DNA of 64,000 nt from an uncultured Collinsella sp. GTDB taxonomy: Bacteria; Actinomycetota; Coriobacteriia; Coriobacteriales; Coriobacteriaceae. Made by a program: the position numbers and the translations under genes. The notes beneath the pieces were generated by a model, which ran no database searches, had not been told where the DNA came from, and saw only the letters and a program-made list of their open reading frames with translations. Positions 17,292 to 25,427 of this stretch are shown here, in pieces (the stretch's first letter is position 1; each line of letters opens with the position of its first letter). The stretch spans positions 62,001-126,000 of the forward strand of contig CABUHO010000003.1 in the NCBI GenBank assembly GCA_902491395.1, in the 5' to 3' direction.

Positions 17292-17332
17292 AAATGGCCG
17301 GGTCGCCCGCAGTGGGGGCGACCCGGCCATTT
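17292..17332. terminator. Strong convergent-gene hairpin
   Basis: A perfect 17-bp stem starts right after the HAD stop codon, with a 7-base loop and AAA/TTT ends. It should stop transcription from both sides. Confidence 0.85.
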
Positions 17333-17335
17333 GGG

Positions 17336-18127
17336 CTATTTTGCAATATAGAGCTTGGGATGACTGCGACTGCTCTCGATCGCCGCCGTCATGATGCCCT
17401 CGTCGTCTCCATCAACGATGATGCCGTCGAGGTCATCGATCTGCGCGGACTGATAAAAACTGGTCTTGTTGAACTTTCCCTGGTCAACCATCATGTAGCC
17501 CTGGTTTGAGTTGGTAAGGTACATATGCTTGATCATGGCCGAGAAGTCGTGCTCGACGGTAAAACCGTGGTCGGGGTGGAATCCGTCGGCACTGACAAAC
17601 GCCTTGTCGGCATGTAGTTTGCTCATGCAGTCGAGCGTCAGTGCGCCCGCGAGATAGAGGTGCCCCTTGCGCACGGAGCCGCCCAGCAGCACTACCGAAG
17701 CATTGGGGAGATTGAAGCTGGCGTAGTTCGCGATTGCAAGATCGCCGGTGATAATGGTGATCTCACGCTTGTCCATGAGGGCCTTAGCGAAGTAAAAGCC
17801 TGTGGTGCCGATATCAATTACCAGAACATCGCCATCATCAACAAGAGTTGCTGCGGTTGCGGCGATGGCTTCCTTGGCCTCGACTTGGACATTGATGCGC
17901 TCCTCGGGATACGAGATTGCGTTGGAGCGAGAAAGCGATACCGCTCCGCCGCGTACGCGACGCAGCTTGCCTTCGGATTCCAGCGAGATGAGGTCGTGTC
18001 GTGCGGTGACTTCCGAAACCGAAAAACGGCGAACGATGTCGGATACCGAGATATTTGGCTTTTCGGCCAGCCAATTCATGATAAATCGCTGACGCTCGGC
18101 CGGTGAAAGGTCTGAAGTAGATGCCAT
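17336..18127 (-). CDS. DeoR family transcriptional regulator
   Basis: This 263-aa protein has an N-terminal helix-turn-helix (about residues 10-60, including VSEVTARHDLISLESEGKL) and a sugar-phosphate-sensing DeoR C-terminal domain (IDIGTTGFYFAKAL, LGGSVRKGHLYLAG). The ATG at 18127 follows AAAGGAG. It is transcribed away from the transaldolase/PTS operon, and the 348-base gap between them contains repeated CTTTCGATA/CTTTTGAAA sites. It is probably the operon repressor, released by a sugar phosphate. Confidence 0.9.
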   Translation of the reverse strand: MASTSDLSPAERQRFIMNWLAEKPNISVSDIVRRFSVSEVTARHDLISLESEGKLRRVRGGAVSLSRSNAISYPEERINVQVEAKEAIAATAATLVDDGDVLVIDIGTTGFYFAKALMDKREITIITGDLAIANYASFNLPNASVVLLGGSVRKGHLYLAGALTLDCMSKLHADKAFVSADGFHPDHGFTVEHDFSAMIKHMYLTNSNQGYMMVDQGKFNKTSFYQSAQIDDLDGIIVDGDDEGIMTAAIESSRSHPKLYIAK

Positions 18128-18359
18128 ATGCCGCTCCTTTTGAACAAAAGGTAAAAGATGCGCCTTTCGTAATCGAAATATAACGTATCGATATGAAAAG
18201 AACAAGGCAAATTCGAATGAATCAAAAGAACGGAATGGCATGTCACAAATGCATGCGTAGCAGATAGTTCGCACGTAAACGGGCTATAAAGAGTCTCATT
18301 CTGAAGGTGCCGCCCAAAAGAAGTACGTTCACGCCCGATATTCGACCGTTCACGGAAAG

Positions 18360-18447
18360 TTGACAATTGAGCTTTCGATAGCTTTTGAAATGGTTTATAA
18401 AAGAAAACCGAAAAGCTTTTGAAACAAAGAAGAAGGCTTTCGATAGC
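18360..18447 (+). promoter_or_regulatory. Promoter/operator region of the transaldolase-PTS operon
   Basis: GCTTTCGATAGC occurs twice (18371-18382, 18436-18447), and between them GCTTTTGAAA occurs twice (18381-18390, 18415-18424). TTGACA at 18360 and TTTATAA near 18394 are promoter-like, but their spacing is not standard. Repeated short sites of this kind suit a DeoR-family repressor. The rest of the gap (18128-18359) is AT-richer and shows no gene. Confidence 0.6.
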
Positions 18448-18475
18448 AATAGTGTTAGATGAGAAAGGACCGAAC

Positions 18476-19186
18476 ATGGCGATCAAGGTGTTTGCCGACG
18501 GCGCTAACCTCGAGGGTATGCTTGACATGCATGACAATGGCAACGTTCAGGGCTTCACGACCAATCCTTCCCTTATGAAGGCCGGCGGCGTGACCGACTA
18601 CCGCGCTTTTGCCAAGACGGTTCTTGAGCACATTACTGATGTGTCGGTCTCTTTTGAGGTATTCGCCGACGACGAGGCGGGTATGGAAGCCGAGGCTCGC
18701 GAGATCGCAACCTGGGCAGACAACGTCTACGTTAAGATCCCGGCGCTCAACACCAAGGGTGAGTCCACTGCCGCGCTGGTCAAGCGCCTTTCTGCCGACG
18801 GCATCAAGGTGAATGTCACCACTATCTTCACGCCCGAGCAGGTCGACGAGTTTGTCGATGCCGTCTCTGCTGAGACCCCCTCTATTCTGTCCATCTTTGC
18901 CGGTCGCATTGCCGATACCGGCGTCGATCCGCTGCCCCTCATGGCGGAGTCCGTAAAGAAGGCTGCCGTTAAGCCTGCTGCCGAGGTTCTCTGGGCGTCT
19001 ACGCGCGAGGTCCTCAATATCTTCCAGGCGGAGTCCGTTGGCTGTCAGATCATTACGGTCCCCAATGCCCTTCTTGCCAAGCGCAAGAATTTCGGGAAAG
19101 ATTTGCTTGAGTACTCGCTTGATACGGTCAAGGGCTTTGCCCGCGACATTCAGGCGCTTGGTTTTCATATCCTGCCCGAGGAGTAG
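18476..19186 (+). CDS. Transaldolase, short staphylococcal-type (copy 1)
   Basis: This 236-aa single-domain TIM-barrel aldolase belongs to the transaldolase/fructose-6-phosphate aldolase superfamily. FADGANLEGM, GFTTNPSLM, VYVKIP (Schiff-base Lys) and NVTTIFTP are visible. It should transfer or release dihydroxyacetone units from ketose phosphates. The ATG at 18476 follows GAGAAAGGA. It is the first gene of a run with PTS IIA, IIB and IIC, so it likely acts on the product of that PTS. A second copy about 80% identical (counted by eye) ends the run. Confidence 0.88.
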   Translation: MAIKVFADGANLEGMLDMHDNGNVQGFTTNPSLMKAGGVTDYRAFAKTVLEHITDVSVSFEVFADDEAGMEAEAREIATWADNVYVKIPALNTKGESTAALVKRLSADGIKVNVTTIFTPEQVDEFVDAVSAETPSILSIFAGRIADTGVDPLPLMAESVKKAAVKPAAEVLWASTREVLNIFQAESVGCQIITVPNALLAKRKNFGKDLLEYSLDTVKGFARDIQALGFHILPEE

Positions 19187-19195
19187 GGGACGAGC

Positions 19196-19642
19196 ATGCT
19201 GACCGATCTTCTTAAGCCCGAGCTTGTTGCCTGCCACGTCGAGGCCTCCGACTGGGAGGAAGCGATCAAGGCATGCGGTAAGTTGCTCGTAGACGCTGGC
19301 AAATGCGACCAGAGCTATGTTGACGCCATGATTTCATCGGTTCACAAATTCGGCCCCTATATGGTCTTGGAAGAGGGCATCGCCATGCCCCACGCTCAGG
19401 CAGATGGCAATGTGAGTGAAGCGGGGATCTGTATCGTCACGCTTGACCCTGCCATTGCGTTTGGACACGAGGATTTCGATCCGGTTCACGTGCTCGTGGG
19501 TATTTGCGCACCCGACCCCAAGGCTCATCTTGGCTGCTTGGCGGAGCTTTCGCAGATGTTCGAGGACGAGGACTGCGTTGCCAAGCTCAGCGCATGCGAT
19601 ACGCCCGAGCAGGTTTTGGAGACCATGCGTTCATTCTTTTAG
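19196..19642 (+). CDS. PTS EIIA component, ascorbate/mannitol type
   Basis: This 148-aa cytoplasmic phosphocarrier has the EIIA-2 site GIAMPHAQ with His66 as the expected phosphorylated residue. It lies 9 bases after the transaldolase stop, with a GGGGACGAGC leader. It passes phosphate from HPr to the EIIB encoded next. Confidence 0.88.
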   Translation: MLTDLLKPELVACHVEASDWEEAIKACGKLLVDAGKCDQSYVDAMISSVHKFGPYMVLEEGIAMPHAQADGNVSEAGICIVTLDPAIAFGHEDFDPVHVLVGICAPDPKAHLGCLAELSQMFEDEDCVAKLSACDTPEQVLETMRSFF

Positions 19643-19717
19643 GCCTTAATGGCACGGCGATGCGTCGCCGCTTTTGGATAGACGGAAAACCGTCACGTGT
19701 AGGAGAGGAAGGTTGCC

Positions 19718-19993
19718 ATGCATATCATCACCGTATGCGGAAACGGCATCGGGTCCAGCCTGATGCTCGCTGGCAAAGTCGAGGAGCTTTGCGAGGAGGA
19801 GGGCATCAAGGCCGACGTTGAGTCTATGGACCTGAACGGTGCTTCTTCCGCAAATCCGGATCTGTTCATCACCGTTAAAGAACTCGCCCCCGAGCTCCAC
19901 GGCAACGTTGTGATCGTTCGCAGCTATGTGAACAAGAAGAAGATCCGCGAAGACGCCCTCGAGGCAATCAAGGCGGCCGCCGCTAACGCCTAA
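19718..19993 (+). CDS. PTS EIIB component, ascorbate/galactitol type
   Basis: This 91-aa protein starts MHIITVCGNGIGSS, with the phospho-accepting Cys7 followed by the P-loop typical of UlaB-like EIIB. A strong AGGAGAGGAAGG lies before the ATG. It is cytoplasmic and works with the EIIC encoded downstream. Confidence 0.9.
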   Translation: MHIITVCGNGIGSSLMLAGKVEELCEEEGIKADVESMDLNGASSANPDLFITVKELAPELHGNVVIVRSYVNKKKIREDALEAIKAAAANA

Positions 19994-20064
19994 AGCGGCA
20001 CAAAAAAGGGCGGTTCCCTGTGGAAGAGGGAAACGCGCCCACGTTAGAGAGAAAGGAAGCGCAG

Positions 20065-21456
20065 ATGCAAGCCATCCTTCCCATACTTGAGTTTATCCAA
20101 TCGATTCTGACCAAGCCAGCGTGGATTATGGGTCTATTTGCCTTTGTGGGCCTTGTCGCGCTTAAGCGTCCTGCCCACAAGGTGATGACGGGCACCCTGA
20201 AGCCCATTCTTGGTTACATCATGCTGTCCGCCGGCGCCGCTGTTGTTCAGGAGAACCTTGCTCCGCTGGGTACCTTCATCGAGACCGGTTTCCACATCAC
20301 CGGCGTCGTGCCCAACAACGAGGTCGTTGTTTCGATGGCTCAGAGCGTCCTCGGCGTTCAGACCATGATGATCCTGATTCTCGGCTATGTCGTGAACATT
20401 ATCATTGCCCGCTTTACCAAGTTTAAGTACATCTTCCTGACGGGCCATCACAGCATGTTTATGGCCTGCCTGCTGTCTGCCGTTCTGCAGGCATCTGGCT
20501 TCCAGGATGTCCAGCTTGTCATCGTGGGCGGCATGTTCCTGGGCCTCGTGAGCGCTATGCTTCCCGCCGTTGGTCAGCGTTTCACCGAGAAGGTTACCGA
20601 TGGCGATGAAATCGCCATGGGCCACTTCGGTTCACTCGCCTATTACATCTCCGCTGCAGTCGGTACGCTTTTTGCTAAGGATGCCGAGGAGAACAGCACC
20701 GAGAAGATCGAGGTTCCCGAGAAGTTCGCCTTCCTGCGCGACACTACCATCTCCACGGCTCTTACCATGGCCTTCTTCTACCTGGTTACCGCTTTCGCCG
20801 CTTACATCGCAGATCCTGCGGTCGTTACCAAGACCGCTGGCGGCGACAACGTGATTGTCTATGCCCTGACCTGTGCCCTGTCCTTTGCCGTTGGTGTCAC
20901 CATCGTCTATAACGGCGTTCGTATGATCCTTGCCGACCTGGTCCCGGCTTTCCAGGGCATCTCCAACAAGCTGATCCCCGGTGCCATCCCCGCCGTCGAC
21001 TGCGCCGTCTTCTTCCCCTATGCTCCCACCGCCGTCATCCTCGGCTTTGTCGCATCCTTCATCGGTGGAGTGGTCGGTATGTTCATCGTGGGCGCTACCC
21101 TGGGCATCTTCATCATCCCGGGCATGGTTCCCCACTTCTTCTGCGGTGCTACCGCAGGCATCTACGGCAATGCTACCGGCGGTCGCAAGGGCGCAGCTCT
21201 TGGCGCTTTCGTCAACGGCCTGCTCATCACCTTCGCCCCGGCCCTGCTCCTGCCCGTTCTTGACGTCTTTGGCTTCAAGAACACTACGTTCGGCGACTTC
21301 GATTTCTCCGTCATTGGTATTACGCTTGGCCGCGCTGCCGAGGCCTTCGGTACCACCGGTGTCTACGCGATTCTTGCTGTCCTTCTGATCGTCGCCTTCG
21401 TCCCCAACTTCATCCACACCAAGGGTGCTGTGATCAATCACGTTGAGGAAGAGTAA
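20065..21456 (+). CDS. PTS EIIC permease, ascorbate (UlaA/SgaT) type
   Basis: This 463-aa membrane permease has about ten helices and opens LPILEFIQSILTKPAW, as UlaA-like proteins do. GHHSMFMA and GGRKGAALGAFVNGLLITF are family-like segments. It imports and phosphorylates a sugar or sugar acid. The UlaA family covers more than ascorbate, and no ascorbate-pathway enzymes (UlaG, UlaD, UlaE, UlaF) are beside it, so the substrate is open. The ATG at 20065 follows GAAAGGAAG; the longer frame has no good site. Confidence 0.9.
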   Translation: MQAILPILEFIQSILTKPAWIMGLFAFVGLVALKRPAHKVMTGTLKPILGYIMLSAGAAVVQENLAPLGTFIETGFHITGVVPNNEVVVSMAQSVLGVQTMMILILGYVVNIIIARFTKFKYIFLTGHHSMFMACLLSAVLQASGFQDVQLVIVGGMFLGLVSAMLPAVGQRFTEKVTDGDEIAMGHFGSLAYYISAAVGTLFAKDAEENSTEKIEVPEKFAFLRDTTISTALTMAFFYLVTAFAAYIADPAVVTKTAGGDNVIVYALTCALSFAVGVTIVYNGVRMILADLVPAFQGISNKLIPGAIPAVDCAVFFPYAPTAVILGFVASFIGGVVGMFIVGATLGIFIIPGMVPHFFCGATAGIYGNATGGRKGAALGAFVNGLLITFAPALLLPVLDVFGFKNTTFGDFDFSVIGITLGRAAEAFGTTGVYAILAVLLIVAFVPNFIHTKGAVINHVEEE

Positions 21457-21513
21457 TCTAGGCATACGTTAAGCCCTAATCGGGCGGAGCTCCGATAACC
21501 GGCTCCTACACGG

Positions 21514-21552
21514 AAGCGGTGACGTCTCAAATGAGGCGTCACCGCTTTTTGT
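21514..21552 (+). terminator. Intrinsic terminator after PTS operon
   Basis: A 15-bp stem with one G-U pair and an AAAT loop is followed by TTTTTGTTTT. The remaining gap to the next gene (to 21780) has a possible leader and GAAAGGAA site but no recognisable gene. Confidence 0.88.
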
Positions 21553-21780
21553 TTTGGACTGGTTGTGAAAACGCACCGGTGAAGCGCTGTCTCTGCGCCG
21601 CGAACGGAATCAACCGCGATGATCAGCAAAAACGTTTTGCCGCTGGGGCGTCGATATAAAAATGGTAAAACTGCAAAACCGTTCGCCGAGAAGATGAAAA
21701 CCCGCAGCTCACGCCTTGATAAACGTAGGTAAAGTGTTTAGCAGTTTATCGGCCGTATGCTAACGAAAGGAATCAGGCAG

Positions 21781-22485
21781 ATGGCAATCAAGGTGTTCGC
21801 TGACGGTGCAAACCTCGAGGGCATGCTCGACATGTACGAGAACGGCAACGTTCAGGGTTTCACGACCAACCCGTCCCTTATGAAGAAGGGCGGCGTGACG
21901 GATTACCGCGCGTTTGCCAAGGAGGTCCTGGCCCACATCACCGATGTGTCCGTCTCGTTTGAGGTCTTTGCCGACGACGTCGAGACCATGGAGGTCGAGG
22001 CCCGCGAGATCGCTACCTGGGCCGAGAACGTCTACGTCAAGATTCCGTGCGTGACTACCAAGGGCGAGTCCACCGCCGAGCTGGTGCGCAAGCTTTCGGC
22101 CGATGGCATCAAGGTCAACGTCACCACCATCTTTACGCCTACGCAGGTCGACGAGATGGTCGAGGCCGTTGATGCCGAGACGCCGTCCATCATCTCGCTC
22201 TTTGCCGGCCGTATCGCTGACACCGGCGTCGATCCCATTCCGTTTATGACGGAGTCGGTGAAGAAGGCCGCCGCCAAGCCCAACTGCGAGGTCCTGTGGG
22301 CGTCCACGCGTGAGCTTATCAATATTTACCAGGCGGAAGGATGCGGTTGCCAGATCATCACGGTGCCCAACAGCATCCTGGCCAAGCGTAAGAACATCGG
22401 CCGTGACCCGTACGAGGTCTCGCTCGATACCGTGCGCGGTTTTGCCAAGGATATCGCCTCGCTCGGTTTCCATATCCTGCCGTAA
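21781..22485 (+). CDS. Transaldolase, short staphylococcal-type (copy 2)
   Basis: This 234-aa paralogue of the gene at 18476 differs at about 44 aligned positions without gaps. All visible active-site segments (GFTTNPSLM, VYVKIP, NVTTIFTP) are kept. The ATG follows ACGAAAGGAATC. A strong terminator before it makes it a separate transcript. Two intact copies around one PTS operon suggest either dosage or divergence for two ketose phosphates. Confidence 0.88.
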   Translation: MAIKVFADGANLEGMLDMYENGNVQGFTTNPSLMKKGGVTDYRAFAKEVLAHITDVSVSFEVFADDVETMEVEAREIATWAENVYVKIPCVTTKGESTAELVRKLSADGIKVNVTTIFTPTQVDEMVEAVDAETPSIISLFAGRIADTGVDPIPFMTESVKKAAAKPNCEVLWASTRELINIYQAEGCGCQIITVPNSILAKRKNIGRDPYEVSLDTVRGFAKDIASLGFHILP

Positions 22486-22515
22486 CGCGAACGCTGACTA
22501 CATCGCGGGTTGTTC

Positions 22516-22587
22516 GCCCCGGCCTTTCCTTTCCCTATCGCTCACGCGCTTCGCGAGGGTCGCGCTAGGCAAAGGAAAGGCCGGGGC
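22516..22587. repeat. 17-bp perfect inverted repeat after transaldolase copy 2
   Basis: The arm at 22516-22532 (GCCCCGGCCTTTCCTTT) pairs exactly with 22571-22587. The element is bracketed by two copies of a 19-base sequence (22465-22483, 22621-22639) that is the 3-prime end of the transaldolase gene. Confidence 0.75.
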
Positions 22588-22646
22588 TGCCGACACGAAC
22601 TTGCCGGTAGGTTGGTGATTGGCTTCCATATCCTGCCGTTGACAAG

Positions 22647-22852
22647 GGTACCCCCTGCAGCGACGTGCAAAATCGCGAGTATTCAGCAAGGTAAAGGCTT
22701 TTACCAGCTAGCTGAAGCACGGAACAGCCCCCGTTTTGGCTCTGATGACGCTAAAACGGGGGCTGTTTTTGACGTTATTGCCTCTGAGGGGCGTTTGGAG
22801 CGGCGGAAATTGCAGAATACTCGCGATTTTGCACGTCGCGAGAGGGGGTACC
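22647..22852. repeat. Long nested palindrome between transaldolase and tex
   Basis: GGTACCCCCT (22647-22656) pairs with AGGGGGTACC (22843-22852), and a 24-bp perfect arm (22661-22684 with 22815-22838) continues the stem. The 130-base interior holds a terminator. With 22516-22587 it fills the 381-base gap; no gene is seen. Confidence 0.8.
22724..22770. terminator. Terminator nested in the palindrome
   Basis: ACAGCCCCCGTTTT pairs with AAAACGGGGGCTGT (14 bp) and is followed by TTTTT. The reverse strand also gets a weaker T-rich end, so it may serve both convergent genes. Confidence 0.8.
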
Positions 22853-22866
22853 TCTGCTTTGGCGGT

Positions 22867-25014
22867 TTACTTTCCCTGCACCATGGTGAGCGAGATCTTC
22901 TTGCGGTCGCGATCGACCTTTTCGACCCACACCTTGACCGTGTCGCCGACGCGCACCACGTCGCTCGGGTGCTTGACGAAGCGGTTGGCGAGCTTGGAGA
23001 TGTGCACGAGGCCGTCCTGGTGCACGCCCACGTCGACGAAGGCGCCAAAGTCGACGACGTTGCGCACCGTGCCCTTGAGTTCCATGCCGGGCTCCAGGTC
23101 GTCGATGGAAAGTGCCGAGCGGCTAAAGACTACCTCGGGCGCGTCATCTCGCGGGTCGCGGCCGGGCTTCTTGAGCTCGTTGACGATGTCGATGAGCGTG
23201 AGGGTGCCGCAGTCCAGGTCGCTTGCCAGCGCCGAGATACTGCCCAGACGGCGCTCGATGTCGGGCACGCCGCCGCGGCTGAGCTCGCTGGCCGCCACGC
23301 CGGCGCGTTCCAAGACGGCCGCGGCCACCTCGTAGCTTTCGGGGTGGACGCTTGTCGCGTCGAGCGGGTTCTTGCCGCCGCTGATGCGCAGGAAGCCCGC
23401 AGCGTTGAGATAAGCCTTAGGTCCCAGCTTGGGGACCTTCTTGAGCTGGCGGCGATCGGTAAAGGCGCCGTTTTCCTCACGGTAGGCCACGATGTTCTTG
23501 GCCACGCTCGGCGTAATGCCCGAAACGTATCCCAACAGGCTCGCGCTCGCGGTGTTCACGTCGACGCCCACGCGGTTGACGACGTCCTCCACCACGTGGC
23601 CCAGGGTGCGTGAAAGCTCGGCCTGGTCAAGGTCGTGCTGGTACTGGCCGACGCCGATGGACTGGGGCGGAATCTTGACGAGCTCTGCCAACGGGTCCTG
23701 CAGACGGCGGCCCAGGCTCATGGCGCCACGCACGGTGACGTCCAGGTCGGGATACTCCTGGCTGGCGAGCTCGGAGGCGGAGTACACCGACGCGCCAGCC
23801 TCGTTAACGATGGTGTAGCGAAGGCTGGACGCCTGCTCGGCAATGAACTCCGAGACGACTTCCTCGGTCTCGCGGCTGGCGGTGCCGTTGCCGATGACGA
23901 TGGTGTTGACGCCGTCCTTTTTGACGAGGCGGGCGAGCTCGCGCTTGGTGCCGGCGACATCGTGGCGCGGCTTGGTGGGGTAGACCACGACGTGGTCGAG
24001 CAGCTTGCCGGTCTCGTCCATGACGGCGACCTTGCAGCCGGTGCGGTAGCCCGGATCGAGCGCGAGCACACGGGCGCCGCGCACGGGGCGTGCCGAGAGC
24101 AGGCCCTCGAGATTCTTGGCAAAGACGTTGATGGCCTCGGTCTGAGCACGAACGGTGAGTTTGGCGCGGGCCTCGCGCTCCAGAGAGGGGGCCATGAGGC
24201 GCTTGTAGCCGTCGGCGATGGCGGCATCGAAGATGGGAGCAAACACGCCCTGGCGTCGGGGCCAACGGCTGCCGAGGCGTGCCGTGGCGGCAGCGCCGTC
24301 GACGTTCACGCGCACGCGGAGCTTGCCCTCACGCTCACCGCGGTCGATAGCCAGCACGCGGTGGTTGGGAATACGGCGCAGCGGCTCATCATAGCTGTAG
24401 TACGGCTCGTAGGGGGTCTTCTCGGCGGGGTCGGTGGCCTCGACGACGATGTCGGCGGTGTTTTGCGTAAAGGCGCGCAGGTCAGCGACGTTCTCGGGGT
24501 CCTCGGCCACCGTCTCGGCCACGATGTCGGCCGCACCGGCGAGCGCCTTCTCGGGCGTGTCGAAGCCAGCCTCCTTGTTGACATATGCCGCGGCGGCGTC
24601 GAGTGCGCTGCCCTTGGCCGAGGCCTGCATGATGATCATGTTGGCGAGTGGCTCCAGGCCTGCCTCGCGGGCCTTCTGCGCGCGAGTCATGCGCTTTTTG
24701 CGGTAGGGCTTGTAGAGGTCCTCGACACGCTGGAGCTGCGTGGCCTCGCGAATCTGCTGCTCGAGTTCGGGCGTGAGCTTGCCCTGGGCGTCGATGAGCA
24801 GAATGACGTCTTCTTTACGCTGCTCAAGATTGCGCAGGTAAGACAGGCGCTCGTCGAGTGCGCGCAGGGCGACGTCGTCCATGCCGCCCGTGGCTTCCTT
24901 GCGGTAGCGCGAGATAAAGGGGATGGTGTTGCCCTCGTCGATGAGCTTGACGGCCGCCTCGACGTTGGCGGCCTTAAGGTTGAGTTCGCGGGCGAGCTGG
25001 GCGATAAGATCCAT
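22867..25014 (-). CDS. tex: Tex-family RNA-binding protein
   Basis: This 715-aa protein has the Tex order: an N-terminal helical part, a YqgF/RNase H-like domain (ALDPGYRTGCKVAVMD near residue 320), helix-hairpin-helix repeats (VASASLLGYVSGI-type segment, KVPKLGPKAYLNAAGFLRI) and a C-terminal S1 domain (PGMELKGTVRNVVDFGAFVDVGVHQDGLVHIS). It binds RNA and affects transcription and RNA turnover. The ATG at 25014 follows AAGGAG; 29 further open codons upstream lack a site. Confidence 0.93.
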   Translation of the reverse strand: MDLIAQLARELNLKAANVEAAVKLIDEGNTIPFISRYRKEATGGMDDVALRALDERLSYLRNLEQRKEDVILLIDAQGKLTPELEQQIREATQLQRVEDLYKPYRKKRMTRAQKAREAGLEPLANMIIMQASAKGSALDAAAAYVNKEAGFDTPEKALAGAADIVAETVAEDPENVADLRAFTQNTADIVVEATDPAEKTPYEPYYSYDEPLRRIPNHRVLAIDRGEREGKLRVRVNVDGAAATARLGSRWPRRQGVFAPIFDAAIADGYKRLMAPSLEREARAKLTVRAQTEAINVFAKNLEGLLSARPVRGARVLALDPGYRTGCKVAVMDETGKLLDHVVVYPTKPRHDVAGTKRELARLVKKDGVNTIVIGNGTASRETEEVVSEFIAEQASSLRYTIVNEAGASVYSASELASQEYPDLDVTVRGAMSLGRRLQDPLAELVKIPPQSIGVGQYQHDLDQAELSRTLGHVVEDVVNRVGVDVNTASASLLGYVSGITPSVAKNIVAYREENGAFTDRRQLKKVPKLGPKAYLNAAGFLRISGGKNPLDATSVHPESYEVAAAVLERAGVAASELSRGGVPDIERRLGSISALASDLDCGTLTLIDIVNELKKPGRDPRDDAPEVVFSRSALSIDDLEPGMELKGTVRNVVDFGAFVDVGVHQDGLVHISKLANRFVKHPSDVVRVGDTVKVWVEKVDRDRKKISLTMVQGK

Positions 25015-25096
25015 GAAACTCCTTGCGTTTAAGGTGCGTTTGCAGCACAGGGCTACCAAGGATACCACCCGTCCCAAAAGGCTGTTTTGGGGCCGC

Positions 25097-25256
25097 GCCA
25101 CGAAAACGGCCTATCTACTACGTTTTACCCGTAGGGGCTGACCATACCTGGGTTTTCCGAAAATCGACAAGCCGGTTACCTGCGGTTTTTATTTCGCGAA
25201 ATTCGGCATGGTTGAGGGTGGTCGGTTAAACGTAGTAGATAGGCCCATTTCGTGGC
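25097..25256. repeat. Structured repeat family B, copy 1
   Basis: Imperfect 33-base arms (25097-25129 and 25224-25256) include CTATCTACTACGTTT and its complement. The interior carries ACCTGCGGTTTT and GAAATTC. The right half and interior match copy 2 at 34541-34696 in the same orientation over about 110 bases by eye. It lies upstream of tex in a 413-base gap that also holds terminators; no gene is seen. Confidence 0.75.
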
Positions 25257-25323
25257 GAACGAACCAAGCTGAGGCGCAAAATGGGCCCCGTCCCAGAAAA
25301 ATCATTACCAATGTAGTCAAAAA

Positions 25324-25353
25324 GCCCCGCGGGCAGGAGGCTGCTCGCGGGGC
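25324..25353 (-). terminator. Terminator after the oxidoreductase gene
   Basis: GCCCCGCG pairs with CGCGGGGC. Read on the minus strand it ends in TTTTT, so it serves the gene ending at 25428. A second hairpin, GCGGACCG/CGGTCCGC (25376-25418), lies between. Confidence 0.75.
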
Positions 25354-25427
25354 AAAGAAGAGGGGCTTATTGGTGGCGGACCGAGGGGCCCGGCATGGGG
25401 CTTTCGCCGCGGTCCGCGCTTAAGGCA

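Noticed and set aside
22510..23613. Plus-strand frame of 367 codons overlapping the end of tex
   Set aside because: It is antisense to well-supported tex motifs and begins inside a palindrome.
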